Of a DNA stretch of 58,991 nt, positions 10,021 to 23,093 are shown piece after piece. How positions within the stretch are numbered: the stretch's first letter is position 1; each line of letters opens with the position of its first letter. Source of the DNA: Cylindrotheca closterium (taxonomy: Eukaryota; Bacillariophyta; Bacillariophyceae; Bacillariales; Bacillariaceae). Made by a program: the position numbers and the translations under genes. The DNA is taken from positions 1 to 58,991 of the forward strand of contig CAKOGP040001224.1 of NCBI GenBank assembly GCA_933822405.4, read 5' to 3'. The notes beneath the pieces are model-generated. The model saw nothing but the letters and a program-made list of their open reading frames with translations, was not told the origin of the DNA and searched no databases.

Positions 10021-13000
10021 TTAGCTTTCAAGCCGGCTAGCAGCTTCGGCAGCATGCATGTTGAAAACTTGCTCCAGACTCGTTTGGCTCACACTATACT
10101 CCGCCACTTTCAACTCGCCTTTGTTCTCTTCGATGTCACCAAATATGTTTGCGATCTTCACGCCTTCGGAACTGACTTCATATCGACTCTTGGTATCTTG
10201 TCGTTCTCGTAGGACATTTTGGGGGTAGTGTTCTTGCACAAACGAATGCAATTTTTTCATCCGAAGTTCTGCGGTTGCGAAATAAGCAAGGCTAGTCAAG
10301 CTGACACCTTCCGCAGACGCATCTTTTAGAATAGTATACCCCGCTGGATCATTGGCATTTAGCTTCGAGGTGAGAAAGTCGTCCCCTGTCAAACTTTGAA
10401 GTGCCACCATTACCTGGTCCAGTTTCAAAATGGCTCCTTCCTCCAACGGCGCACTGTCTGCAATAGCTTGTTCTTGGTCGACATCTGCATCCGCTACAAC
10501 TGGAGACGGCGAGTCAGCTCCAACAGAAGTAGAAATTGAAGCCAAATTAGAAGCAAAATCTTCATCCCTAGTGTCCACGTTTTGAATCTTCATTTCGACT
10601 TGATATCCTTGGCCAAATTTAGACTTCAAATGCTGCGCCGACCCCAAGCATTTCAACCTTCCTGCGGCCATGATGCCGATCCTTGGACAGAGAGCCTCGC
10701 ATTCTTCCATACTGTGTGTCGTCAAGATGACAGATGGGCGATCTTCTACTGCTAGATTTCGGTTGGAAACCATATTCGATATCATCTGCCAAATCTCACG
10801 ACGGGCAACTGGGTCGACACCTGTTGAACACTCGTCCAAGAATAGCAGCTGAGGCTGCCCTACAGTAGCGCATGCTAGACTTAGACGTCGCTTCATACCT
10901 CCACTGTATTTGGAGCTGAGTTTGTTGCTATCGTCATCGCTCAATCCCACTTCCCGTAGCTTGCTTGCCACAACTGCCGGAATTTTGCTGGAAGGCACTC
11001 CTTTGATGGATGCGTAGAGCTGAAGGTGTTCCCTTCCCGTCATATTGAAGAAGTGAGCATCGAACTGTGGGCAATATCCGACCATGCGTCTTGTCTTTTC
11101 TGGTTGTCGAAGTACACTGTAGCCAGCTAGCATGGCATCACCTCCGCTTGGAGGAAATTCTGCAGTCAATATTGACATAGTCGTTGTCTTTCCAGCACCG
11201 TTTATACCCAAGAGCCCAAAGCACTATTACCAGGCAGCATAGGTTAGAAATCGGGTAGCATTCATCAAAACATTCCACAATAGTACAACTCACCTGCCCT
11301 GGAGGTATCGCGAACGACAATTTGTTTACAGCTGTCAGGCCATTATCAAACGTCTTCGTCAATTCCTTGAGCACAATTGCAGCATTCGCCGTGTCTCCAT
11401 CAAGCACACGATTTTGCTCTGCCATGACATCATCGTCCTCGTCAATCTCGCCATTGATGCTCTGAGCAGTATATGAAGAAGACATCCATCGGCAGCAAAA
11501 GATATTCCGCCAAATGGAAACCGCGCGAGGATTTGATGACAAAGAGTCGATTGCGACGGCCAAGAGCAGATAACCGATGCTCTGCCAAGCCAAGAAAATG
11601 ACTTCGAAGAGGATCATATCTTTGTGCCAAACATTGAACTCTTCGCCTTTCAGCTGGTGAAATTGATCAATGAACAAAATGTAGAAGAGGCCCTTGCTGA
11701 GACTGAACGATGGAAAAAAGCGAAGCACCCATTCTGTTATGATGGCAGCTTTATACAAATCCTCGTCCCTTTGAAATGGATTATCACCAATGAGCCGCAA
11801 GACGAAACAAGCCACGGCACCAGCATATCCTAAAAAGGTACAAGACGTCAGTCCAAGAGGAATGTCAAAGGTTTTGATTCACTTCAGAGATACGCACCGA
11901 CCAGGAAGTTCGAAATGATGACAACAAGGTTGCACACACTTGGAGACTTGAACAGAAAGGTTGTGCAATAAGTGAAGGAGGCTGCTGCTGGCCCAAAAAG
12001 AACAAGCAACGTGATGACACCATAGACAACGTCATGCTCCGTTTTCGTGAACGCCTCTGTCTCAAACGCAAACAGCAGGATAATTGTAATCGTCATTGGA
12101 ATTAGGTAGTTCGCAACATCCCAAAGCCAAGTAGACAACCAATAGGCCATAGGTTTGACCCCCGCGACTGTCTGTAAGTGCTTGCTTTTGGACTCGCGTT
12201 CAGCCACCTGAAAGTCGAAGAAAGTCAGACGAAAGTCAAGATGCGGACAGCTCAATTAGCAAGAATTTGGACTCACAACAAATGTCGCGAATGAGCCAGT
12301 AATAAAAGGAAAACCGAAGACAATAAGAAACCATGGTACTCCGGCATCGTCATTTTGCTGTGTGACCCGCTCAAACTGTGTCAAAGGAAGTGGGAAAATC
12401 GATGGATTGATCTTGAAAGCACTGTTGTTCAGGGCATGTCTGATGATTGCCTCGTCCGCTGTAGCTTGGAAGATTGGAGCCGCATGAATGGCTGTGAAGT
12501 TGTATCGAATCAAATAGCCAAGACCCCTATATAGTGAACATGATATTGGGTTTCTGTAGTCATCTTGTTGACGAAGGCACGAAGCTTCGACAAGGTCCCC
12601 ATACGTAAGATTTTGTGACAGAAGGTCTCCAAAGTCAGTTCCATTGCTTGTACCACCATTGGTTAAGCCATCAAGTCCACCAAATTGCGATAGGAGGTCC
12701 TCAAGAACAGTTTGATTGAATGATCCAAGCTGTGATAATAGGTCCTGTCTGTCCGTAAAATTTCCTCCACCGAATTGCGACAGTAACGCGTCCAAGTCTC
12801 CGCCGAACATTGCTAGTAGAGCTTCCAAGTCAGGCCCAGAGCCTGCTACACTGTTTTGGTTGATTTGTACAGTACTGGCGTCATTACTTGTAAAGTAAAT
12901 TCCTCCATATTGGGATGCCGCGAACATCTCCGCGGTATCGATGATGCTCCTGGACGACTTCAATCGTAGAAGTTGTCATCGTAGAAGTTGAAATGTGAGA

Positions 13001-16000
13001 AATAGTTAAAAGCTTTGCTGAAAAGTAGCAACGCAACGCTTACCTGCAACACAGATTCCCCACTAGCGTAAACAGCTTCGGATCCATAGTCTTTCAGCAT
13101 ATTCGGTATATCATCAGTTGGTTCCCCACCAGAGCATGTACTGTTGTTCCCAATGTTCGTGTGGTACCCACAGTAGGAGTAGGTTTCGTTGGTAGTCTCT
13201 TCCTCGAAGAATTCAGAGTCATATGCGCACCTTCCGGGCTGGCACTGAAAAATGGATGCGCTGTTAATAGTGATTGGATTTCGAGGAGATTCCGAAACCT
13301 GGTCATTGAAGGTGTCGAGGGTCAAGTCGATTGGCTCAAACTCCTGCACACTTGACGAGTACTTGACAATGAGAAAACCTGCGAGCACAAAAAGACTAGG
13401 AAGAATGGTACTGCACATCCAGGCTTTCTTGTCCCTTTTGAAATTAGCAGCTCTTTTGCGAAATAATGCACCAATATGTGTTCCAAATAGGTCCTCTTCA
13501 AGTTTGATCTTGCGAATATCCTCTAGATTCTCATCATCAGCAAGATTGCGTTCTGACATAGTCATGTCGGTCTTTTCAGCAGAATCGCCACGAGCAACAA
13601 GCAGAAATACTTCTTCAAGGGTCGTAATCCCCAAACCGTAGTTTGCCACGTCGCCTTTTGCAATTTCGTCGTCCAATTTGGTTAGCATGGAAACGAAGCC
13701 AGAAGAACTGCCGATCGGGAGCTGGAAATTCATCTCGGTTCCAATATTTGAAAGTATGGTTGCGCCGCTAACATCTGATGTGACAATCTCCTTGACAGTG
13801 GACTCAACGTCTGCTGCATTGTCGCCTTCATTGTGCATCTCAATGGTGAGATTGTACCCAACGCCATAACTCTTCTTCAAGTACAAAGAGCTTCCAACGC
13901 AACGAAGTTGTCCTTCCGCCATGATGGCGATCCTATCTCCAAGGATATCGGCCTCGTCCATGAAGTGGGTTGTCAATATGATGCATCGTCCCTCTCGGTA
14001 TTGACGGATCACGTTCCAAGTGAATCTTCGAGAAAATGGATCCTATTTGGGGAGACAGAGTTAGAATTGCAGTAACGAGTCAAAAAATCGAGTCCAAGTA
14101 CGCGTACCATTCCACTGGTGGGCTCGTCCAAGAAGACAGTCTTACTATCGCCACAAAATGCAATTGCAACACTCAATTTTCTCTTCATTCCGCCACTTAG
14201 ATTCTTTGAGTATGTGTTCCTCTTGTCCCACAATGCAACATCCTGGATACTAGACTTGATTTTTTCCTCGGCCTCCTTGCTTGTGGATTTTTTATACAGT
14301 CCCTTGACCATGGCAAAGAACTGAATGTGCTCCTTCACAGTAAGATTGTCAAAGATACAATCATGTTGCAAGCAGATACCAATTTCTTGACGGATTTCTG
14401 CCATTTGAGTCCTGACATCTTTGCCGGCAACAATGGCATAACCATCCGTTGCCGCCATCATTCCGGTCAGCATGTTCAACGTGGTCGTTTTGCCTGGGGT
14501 CAGCGATAAACGGTGAGTTAGCAAAGTATCGAGAAGTAATTTTTGTAAGTGCAAAGCGGACAGCCGACTCACCAGCTCCATTATGCCCCAAGAGTGCAGT
14601 GCACTGCCCTCTGTACATGGAAAGGTTCAATCCATCAACTGCAATTTTATCGCCAAAGTGTTTGCGCAAGTTACGTATTTCGATACTCTTCCCTTCCTTA
14701 GCCTGATCTTTCAAGGTCTTCGAAACTGGTTCGGAGTGGAGAGCTGAATTCTCTGGAATTGCATCAGTACTTGTGCCCGGTGCGACACTGCCAGGCAACC
14801 AATAAGCTTTTGTAAATGGAAAGTGAAAGGGGAGTGTACGTCCGAATTCGCCAGGGATCACTCGATTTGTGTACCAGCCCAGCATTGCGTACAAGATGGT
14901 ATCAACCAAAAGGATTGAAAGAGTGTTATTGAATGTAAAGCCTGATGGACTATCCGTCACGTCGACAGTATTCCAAATGAGGCCAACACCAGCATCTTCC
15001 AAGCGACCAATCTCCTGAAGACCAAATCCAAAGGCAGCCGTTGGATGCAAAGAAGCGGCCATAAGCGTGGAAGATGGATCGGCCTGATAATCGACAAAAA
15101 GAGTGATAAAGTAGCCCCCAAATGTGAACATTAGGCCGACCAATGTGGCGCGAGTGGCTTGCGTAAAGAAGGAAGCCAGAAAGAAGCACATCGATATGAG
15201 GGAAGTGAACGACAAGACCCAAAAGATGATGAGAAGATCAATGGAAGACTTGGGATAAAACAGCTTGGTAACGGCTCCACATCCCACAGCTGTAAAGATA
15301 TGAAAGATAAGGAACGACATGTACCATGACGAACCGATATCATTTTCTTGGATTCCCATCATCTTCATAAGTTCCTTTTGCCGATTCTGCTTCTCCAGTA
15401 CAATGTATCTCGTCATGGATGCCACTGGGTACAAAATACCTAGTGTCACCAACAGAGGTACCCAGGCTGCAACGATAAAAAAGGCAAAGGGTTAGGACCA
15501 GTCGAATCATCATTTTGGTGTCGAAGAATGTATACATGTCTTACCTGCAATGGCCGCATAGAAACCTTCCGAAACATACTCCTTCGACGGAAATGGTGCA
15601 AACCTCACACCGTGCTCGGCGACAAAGTAACCAGCATCCTTGGCGTTCGAGTCTTGGAAAATGAAATCATGAATCAAACGTTGTGTTGGGAGGACTCCAT
15701 TGATCATGTAACGACGCGTACAAGACTCCGCTTTTGCACCAACTCTTGGTGATCCGGGTAATCTGGGACAAGACTCATCGTTTTTGGCAAAGTGATCAAA
15801 GTCTTTATCGGTGGGTGGGGTAGTACTTGTACCAGGTTGCGTCTGATCTTCGGGGTTGGGGAAATTGGTGCCATTGAGACGGATCGTGTAGGAATAACTG
15901 TCAGTACCACCGTCGGTACCATCCCATACTACCGCCAAGCCAAGAGTCGGCTTTTCATCGGTGGATAGCCGGTAGTCTCTTGCTGTGACGTAATTTTCAA

Positions 16001-16664
16001 GGTCTAGTTCGCTGTCAAAGACTTGCACAAAATCAAAACCAAACGGAAGGCTGGTTGTATTTGCACTGCTCAGAACTGGAAATTGATTATGAACGAAGTT
16101 GCGAAAGGCTTCGGCGCGCTCCTTGCCAACACTATCCGAAGCAGATGACGGAGCGACTCCCAAAGCCAAGTACTGACAAAATGGTGACGCATCTTGTCCA
16201 TCCTCCGTGCACATGCGGCGGTCGCACTTGACAAAGGGCACCTGCCAATTGAATCCGCGCCCTGGCATGCCAGAGATTTCATATTCACCGCCAAAGTCTA
16301 TTTTACAGACTCGTTTGGCCTGCATGGCCGTCACATAATCACCATACGAGAACATGAGTGTAGCATCATTGGTGTCCGGGAACTCGGCTTCGATGACTTG
16401 AGGTGCAAAACCTTCCGTGTCCTCGACAGAGCTTTTGATCAAGACGAGCAAGGCAATGAATCCAATTGGCAATGCGAGCTCCAAGATCTATAGTTGTAGA
16501 GGATTAAAATGGTAGCAACAGCAACAACGACAACATGAGCTGTGCATCAAGGAATTGGATCCTCAAAAGATACGGCAAAAGATACTTACCGTTCCGATGA
16601 TATTGCGTCTCCTGTAAATGGCATTACGCCACATCAACGCACGCCAAGAATTGGATCCAATCAT
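10021..16664 (-). CDS. ABCA: Full-length ABCA-type lipid transporter
   Basis: Nine exons on the minus strand: 16664-16590, 16487-15545, 15466-14573, 14493-14108, 14042-13044, 12957-12277, 12207-11898, 11829-11294 and 11223-10021. All introns are GT-AG, 65-102 nt, with consistent phases, giving 2008 residues. The layout is TM helix, large extracytoplasmic loop, TM cluster, NBD1 (Walker [11 protein letters not shown] about 633, signature [21 protein letters not shown]), regulatory region, second loop, TM cluster and NBD2 ([10 protein letters not shown] about 1614, [21 protein letters not shown]). This is a two-halves ABCA transporter, a family that flips or exports phospholipids and sterols. 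Both ATP sites keep Walker A, signature and Walker B. NBD2 has Cys in place of the usual Pro after DE. The second loop carries short Leu/Ser/Gln/Phe/Gly-rich repeats ([12 protein letters not shown], about 1140-1200). Confidence 0.93.
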
Positions 16665-17163
16665 GGTGAGTTCTTATTCCAATAATATATTCGTTTGTCT
16701 CAATGTCTCAGTTGTTGTTGTGTCCTTGTAAGATCAAGCGACCCTCTTGGTCACTTCGTTTGTGGGACTTGGCTTCTTGAGTTATTGTTGGGTCGTTGGC
16801 TTCGAATCGAACACTGGATATGTTCGATTGAATTGGCGTATGCGAACACTTGGAACTGAAAAGGTTTCCGTTTTATGGAAAAACAGAGAATCGGAGAGAA
16901 GAAACACGCGGGTCTTCTCTCCACTCCCGCGGGTTGCTTGTTGATACTCACATACATGACCGTTATTGGTGGGCTAATTAGTAAAGTTTATGTGTGACAA
17001 TTGAAATGTATGTGCAATTATAGGAAAAAGAGGTACTATAAAATATACCAACGGATCTCTTCCCATAGACACACGGCGTCGTGGACATCCCACATATGAA
17101 ATTGTTGTCATTTTCCTTATTTCGTCTGTTTCACAATTTTACTCAAGCAAATATCTTCTTCCA
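16665..17163. other. Divergent promoter region
   Basis: This is about 500 bp between ABCA (minus, ATG 16664) and the unknown gene at 17164 (plus). It contains a TATA-like element at 17037-17046. The short open frame 16747-16944 has no protein-like features. Confidence 0.5.
17037..17046 (+). promoter_or_regulatory. TATA-like element of the gene at 17164
   Basis: TATAAAATAT lies 118 bases before the ATG at 17164. The following tract is pyrimidine-rich and would suit a transcription start. It is a sequence match only. Confidence 0.45.
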
Positions 17164-18195
17164 ATGGAGCATCTAAACATTACACCAACCAGCAGCAGCC
17201 AACACTCCACCAAGATTAGGGAGCGCGATCTACTCAGATTGCTCATGACAAGGGAAATGGCAACTGCTGAATCGTCTCCAGTAGAGGAAGGAGTCACTCG
17301 CAAAGTATCTTTTGAGGATGAGGATTTTGACGTGGCTGTCAAAAGTCCAAGAGGTCTGGATGTATTCGATTCCTTTCGACTTTCTCCTCATTCCAAAGAG
17401 AACAAAATATCATCCTATGCAAGAGAAACAATCGTTGAGCCAGACCTGTCGGCATTTTGGCAGTCCAACATTGCAGTAAAACTTTTTTGTCCGGAACCGA
17501 ATGAAACTCCAGAGGATGCGGTCAACAAGATGATTGACATTCTCGAGCGCGCCACCACACATCCCAAGAACTGCTGGTCTATCGTTAAGGGAAGTCGAAG
17601 TGATCTGAGGACGCTAAAGGATGAAGACCTGTTTAGAGTATTCACTAAGGCTGTATACATCAAAGAGACCTTGTATCTCTCCCGATCCACAATCAATGAG
17701 GGCAATGCACGCTTTAGTTTTCGAAAATGCTGCAATCAAGTTGTTCAGAATATGGGAGGGCTAGTGAAACCTCATGATATCACTGCTGGGTATACTGTTG
17801 GAGAGTGGTTTCGCGACTTTCGAAGAGGCAGAGGGTTCACCCATTACAAGTGCCAATCGTCGTCGTCGTCGTCGTCCTTGCAACAAGAAGTGGCTCCGTT
17901 GCTGACGTTTTTCGATGAAGAACCAGATCTCTACAAGGTCTTCAAGTTTCAGTTGGTTTCAGATATAGCACGGTTATCGGCAAAAAGAGCACTTTACATG
18001 TTCTTGAAGAATATTATTCCAATGGCATCCTCCAAGCGTCGGTGTGAATCAGACGATATCATTTTAGACTACGGATTGGACGGTCTGCAGCAATGGCATT
18101 TCCATGAATGGCTGAAGGATCAGGACTTTGTAGGCGAAACGTGTTCCGATAGTGGTGAGATCGTGTGGACCTATATGGAAACGGTTGACATGTGA
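17164..18195 (+). CDS. Hypothetical protein, 343 aa
   Basis: Single exon starting at 17164 after an A/T-rich leader and a TATA-like box. The first ~100 residues are polar and probably disordered. Residues about 105-340 look folded and helical, with WQSNIAVKLFCPEPNETP, LYLSRSTINEGNARFSFRKC and DLYKVFKFQLVSDIARLSAK. A poly-Ser tract (residues about 235-241) is encoded by a TCG repeat. No signal peptide or membrane segment is evident. I do not recognise a family. The clean 343-codon frame, its promoter and its isolation from other frames support a real gene. Confidence 0.7.
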   Translation: MEHLNITPTSSSQHSTKIRERDLLRLLMTREMATAESSPVEEGVTRKVSFEDEDFDVAVKSPRGLDVFDSFRLSPHSKENKISSYARETIVEPDLSAFWQSNIAVKLFCPEPNETPEDAVNKMIDILERATTHPKNCWSIVKGSRSDLRTLKDEDLFRVFTKAVYIKETLYLSRSTINEGNARFSFRKCCNQVVQNMGGLVKPHDITAGYTVGEWFRDFRRGRGFTHYKCQSSSSSSSLQQEVAPLLTFFDEEPDLYKVFKFQLVSDIARLSAKRALYMFLKNIIPMASSKRRCESDDIILDYGLDGLQQWHFHEWLKDQDFVGETCSDSGEIVWTYMETVDM

Positions 18196-18411
18196 TGGTG
18201 ATGACGAAGACATCTCCTACCGGTACTTCGGATTTTTTGCCCTATTATAGTGGTACACGTCATCCATCGGAGTAAGCCAAAACTGTTTCAGTACCCAAAA
18301 ATCCCATCTCTTTTACTACGTACAACGCACGTCATCATCATCGTCTCGTCTTATTTTGGCAAGTTCATTCCATCATTTCAACTAGTTAGTTACCAACACC
18401 ACATCAACACC

Positions 18412-19358
18412 ATGGCATTCGGAAAGAAAGGCGAGACCATAGAAGTTGACGATACAGCATGGATCCTGGAAAACGGCTTTGCTGAATTTGTACTCATGCA
18501 CACTTCTGAGATTGTAAGCATCCCAATCGTTATTGTACTACTACTATTGATGAGAATAATTAGGATCCAGAATTCAGACGCTTCTCACCTGCTGCTTCTT
18601 GTTCAATTTTAGAAATACATGTGCATGGTCGGATACACCTTCATGCATGGATGCAAGATTTTCAATTACTTTGAGCCAACTGATTCGGCTGCTTACAAAT
18701 TCGTTTCCTTGTGCTTGGCCTGTACTGGTGGAGGTATCTTGGTTCCCATTTTCCTCAACAAGCTTCCAGTGACAATCGCTATGGACTCCTACCCCATTGC
18801 CATTACGACATCTTTCTTCCTCCACAGCATGTTCCCCATTTTGAGAGAGATCTGTGCCTTGTCCCCTATCTTCAAGGCCGGTGGTGTGATCCTTTATGAA
18901 ATCTTCCGCGCCTTTGTTGTTTCCAAGTTCACCTATGCTGCCGCCGGTGTCATTCCACCTTCGGAGTTTGAAATTGCCATATTTGGTCCCATCATCTGGT
19001 AAGTGCATTTGCTGGGTGAGTTTTAGTTGACAAATTGTGTGGTCTTCTGATGAGAAAAATGATTCTTTTTCTGGTTCCTTTCAGTGGTGCCATTTCTGGA
19101 TGCGGTGGAGCCTTCCTCCCCATGAGCAAGGGTCTTAATCCCATTAAGAAGACTGGTCTTGCCCCTCCCATGTTCTCTGCCTTGACTGGAGCCACCTTCT
19201 TCCACTTGTTTGTTCACTACGGCAAGGAAATCCCACATGTCAAGGACAAGGCCCGTGTCATTTTGGCGGCGTGGTTCATCTTCTACGGACTCTACTCCAA
19301 TGGCCTTCTTACCATGAAGGCAAAGGCACCAGCTGCCGACAAGAAGAAGAAGGAGTAA
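18412..19358 (+). CDS. TRIC-type (TMEM38) intracellular cation channel
   Basis: Three exons, 18412-18513, 18613-18998 and 19085-19358, with GT-AG introns of 99 and 86 nt, give 253 residues. The start at 18412 (ACACCATGGC) is preferred because the upstream in-frame extension lacks an ATG. The protein is mostly hydrophobic helices ending in a Lys-rich tail (DKKKKE), an ER-retention-like end. It matches the TRIC pattern: LACTGGGILVPIF aligns with the first Gly-rich kink, KAGGVILYEIFRAF with the central helix, and ISGCGGAFLPMSK with the second kink, followed by a SALTGATFFHLFVH helix. TRIC channels are trimeric K+ counter-ion channels of the ER that support Ca2+ release. The family call rests on motif order and spacing, so moderate certainty. 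Its gene is convergent with coatomer gamma. Confidence 0.75.
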
Positions 19359-19770
19359 ATCCATTTAACTCACTCAACATGTCCTATTTGTATTTTTTGA
19401 AACTTGCAGCCACCGCCCAAGCTAAAGCAGGTGGGCTCCATAATAGTGCGCCAAGTAAGCTGGCTAGTAGTGTGTTCCCAATTCCGTATCTGAATAAAAG
19501 GGAAAAATGAAGATCGTAGTTAAAAGAGCCATAGCTAAACTTTTTATTTGCAGTACAGGACATGTTCATTTCAGCAAACCCTCCTTATTCGAATTGAAAT
19601 AGCCCTTGTTGTATCATGCTCAAGTCGGGAGTGGAAGAAAAAAAACATTGTCAATGATTGGTTCGGGCTGATCGCTCAAGAGTATTTGGAACAATAACAA
19701 CAGTGACATATATTATGGAATGAATACAATTTCGTTCAATGATTGTTTATAATAATAAAATAGTAGTCGT
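19359..19770. other. Convergent spacer
   Basis: This is 412 bp between TRIC (plus) and coatomer gamma (minus). An AATAAA at 19494-19499 may be the poly(A) signal of the TRIC gene. No gene was seen. Confidence 0.5.
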
Positions 19771-22721
19771 TTATCTAATGCAGTCGGCCACCATCCGTGA
19801 CACACTGGCGTCGTCACTTCGGACGGCAATCTTAAGAACGACATTTCCAGTCTCTCCTTGCATGGCAATTTGGGAGCGAGCCAAGACTTGTTGTCCCGAC
19901 ACAAAGACACCACTCATGTGCAACATGTGTGGCTTGCCACCAGTATTGGGCTTGACAGATCCAGTTCCATCACAGGGTTGCATGCCCAAAAAGTCAATCA
20001 CAGCTGCAACAGCATCTCCCTTATTCTTGAATTGCAAGGCGAACTTCTCCAAGACTTCGTTTGTGTTGCCAAGAGTCTCCCAGGTTGATTTGAAATCTGG
20101 AACAGTCACCTTGGCCATAAAGTCCGAAGTGGTGATTTCCAAGTCTTCCATTGGGTATTCGTCTTCGTATGGTTCTCCTTCGTCTTCACCAGTGGTTGGG
20201 TCGACTTGAACCACCGAAAATCGGAGTTCGCATGTAAATTGACTTGGAACAAGATCGGCGTCGGGGTTTTTCTCCAAGATAGTAAAGCAGTTATGGCTTT
20301 CTCCGTACTTGATTGAGCTGCATGGAATCTCTCCCGAGGCGGTAAAGACATCCGACATGCTGTCGTCAATGAGGACTGTAACATTCTCCAGCCTTTGATC
20401 GTCTACTGTATTCTGCACCGTAAACTGCAATACCACGTGATCTTGGAAAATGTGTTTAGTGCACGAAACAACGTATTCGGTCTCGGCTTCGGTGAGCGGG
20501 ACAGGACGCGCTGATCGGAAGGCTCTTCCAAGAGAGGCCAACTCGGGAATGGCGTAGACAGCAGCGGCAGGGTCCACAACTTCCTTGGGTTTCGTTGGTT
20601 CCATCAGTCCACTGATTGGATCGGCAGTAGCCGTTGATGTAGCAGCCGCCACTTCAGCAGGAGTGTCCTCAACAATTGGCAAAACCTCAAAGCTGAGTTC
20701 ATCGGCAGAATCCATTGACACGGGTGTGTTCATGTATGCCGTCATGCTTCGCTCTAGCTTTTCAAAGGACAATGGCATGGCCCCTAGCAAGACGTAAGCA
20801 GCCGTATCGTTGACAGCAGGAGTATCTGGCGCAATGTCCTCGGCTTCAGCATCTTCCGGTGGTGGCACGTATGGGTTCTTGGCCATGGCATCTTCCAAAA
20901 TAGCAACTGCAAGAGCAGCACGATCTCTGGTTTCGTCATCTTCATCTATGAGACTGCGCTTCAGCAAGACCATGAGAGAAGTTCTCAAAGATGGGCACTG
21001 TGCCGCAAACTTGGAAAGAGCCGTGACAGCAGCGGCACGGACGGCAGAGTTTTCCAAAATGACTCGATTGTAAATGAAACGAATGTAACGAGCAGGAGCT
21101 GTAGTTTTGGGTCCCAGTTCTCCAAGCAAATGCAAAATCTGTGTGGATAGTTGAGTGAATTCACAATCCTCAATGAATTCGCAAAGGTGCAACAAGGAAG
21201 ATTCCGTGGTTTCGGGAACAGCGTGAATCAAAGAAACAATCGAGTTGACAATGCTCCTTTTGAAATCAAATCCACCCTCTTCTCTCAAAAAGTTGGACAA
21301 GAATCCAACCAAGATACGGTGCTTTGCGGGGTAAGTGAGGCACAATTTTTGGAGGGAATGCACGACAGTAATCTTGAATTCATCGGCAATTTCGGTAAGG
21401 AATGAAGAGATTTGCTTCAATAGACGATCGATCGAGTTTTCGCTTCCAGTCTTGAGCAAGGTGGTAATTGCCAAAGTGGCAATGGAACGGTTGGAGTCGG
21501 CAATGAGTGCCTCCAAGTCTTCGTTGCACTTGGCAACTACACGTGGGTGGGTGTTGGCAATGGCAGCCAATGTCTTCATGGAAGCATATCTTGTAGCAGG
21601 CTTGGGAGAGCTCAAGAATAGTTGCAAGACAGAAATTGCAGGAGACAAATCTTGTGGTTCCAGGCCCTCTAGAGAACAGATTGACCGGGCGGCTTCGTAG
21701 ACCACCAATTCGGACTTGTGTCTAAGACTGGCTTCCAGGAATTGGTATCCCTGTTTGGCAACTTGAGATCCATCTTGGATGGAACCAGAGATACGCCCCT
21801 CGGCATACTCGTCCTTGAGAAGTTTGGCGGTATAACGGACCAGCAAGACCAATGCAAGTGGAGATCGAAGGGTATTGCGAGTGCTGAATTGAGAGACCAA
21901 CTTGGAAATACCGAGACGATCGTGTGACTTGATTTGGTAGAGCAATTGCATGGCATGGAATTGCACCATTTCGTTGGGAGAGGATGTGGCCTCTTGTACT
22001 TCGCTGATCCATCGTCGAACGACAGCTGCGCACTCGGGAGAAGACGTAAAAAGATGAGATGCCGAAACAAGGGCCGCACTCGCGACTTGCCCCGAGGAAT
22101 CTACTACAGCTTGCTTGACGTATCGCTCAATGGCTCCCAGCATGGCAGCATCTACAATTCGAACCAACACACGCAATGCATTCCCTCTGTAGAGATCGAC
22201 ATCGCAAGTCATATCCTTGGTCAAACAAGATGTGACAATAATGACATCATCTGGATCACAGGTTTCTGCTACATCCTTGATGAACAAGTAAACCATACGT
22301 CTCAGGGAGGCATCGTCACTCATGAAGAGTTTGGTAACACCAAAGAAAACTTCGGTAGCTTCAGTCGAAGTCATGTATTGTCCAGTGTTTTGAAGGTGCA
22401 ATAGTTGGGCAATCACAGTGCAGCATTTGCGTGGATTCTCACGCACAGCCGTAGGATCATGGAAAATCCTAGTGTCGATATGGACAAGGTCATTGTCAAG
22501 ATTATTCATGAGACATGCCTTTATTTTCAAAAACAAAACAACATCAAGCGATTTGCAAGAGAAAAAACTCACCTAGCTTCTTGCAACACTTGGGCTTTTT
22601 CCAAATGAGCATAGGGTGAAACGTATGCCTCTTCCTCCTCGTCCTTGAACTTTTCTGCGAGTTCCTGGACTTCCCTCATTACGGACCCCATGCCCAGACT
22701 ATCTTGTTGTTGGCCCTCCAT
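19771..22721 (-). CDS. COPG: Coatomer subunit gamma (COPI)
   Basis: Exon 1 runs 22721-22573 (49 codons plus 2 nt) and exon 2 runs 22468-19771, with a 104-nt GT-AG intron, giving 948 residues. The junction restores HLEKAQVLQEAR then IFHDPTAVRENPRKC, the characteristic N-terminus of gamma-COP. An alpha-solenoid of HEAT-like repeats follows (about 50-590), then a linker and a C-terminal appendage (about 650-948) with the ear and platform folds. Gamma-COP is part of the F-subcomplex of the COPI coat. It binds Arf1-GTP and KKXX cargo tails for Golgi-to-ER retrieval. Length fits the family (about 870-950). The gene is divergent from the HIT-family gene, sharing a 372-bp spacer. Confidence 0.93.
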
Positions 22722-23093
22722 TTTGCTTCTTCAAGGGAAATCTACAGTAAAACAACGATCCCTTTTTTTATTCTCACTAGTAATGCCAATGGCAACGGCC
22801 GATGGTTTCGGTGTTTGTCTTGCAGGTCAGTAGTAGTCATTGCAAATTGAACGATGATTCGTGTCGCTGTCCAAATGATTCACGGGATTTGTGGATGTAC
22901 GAGACTACCACGATCTGAGATAGGATCTGAGATAGCGGGGATCATTGGGTGGAGACTGATGGAACCGGGTTCCAAGTAGTCGGCGGCTACTTGCAATCGA
23001 ACCAATCTAATCAATCGAACTTGTTGAACATGCAATTTTCCTTGCCATTGCACAATACCCAACATCATCGATCCACTTCTTTGACGCTTGCTC
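22722..23093. promoter_or_regulatory. Bidirectional promoter region COPG / HIT gene
   Basis: This is 372 bp between two divergent ATGs. It contains a tandem 12-bp repeat, GATCTGAGATAG, twice in a row at 22912-22935. Two CCAAT-type boxes (ACCAATCT near 23001 and its relatives) are suggestive. No TATA box was seen. Confidence 0.4.

Noticed and set aside
22473..22572. Read-through of coatomer gamma from an upstream start (frame beginning near 22572)
   Set aside because: The segment is intron. Splicing 22573 to 22468 restores the conserved LQEAR-IFHDPT junction.
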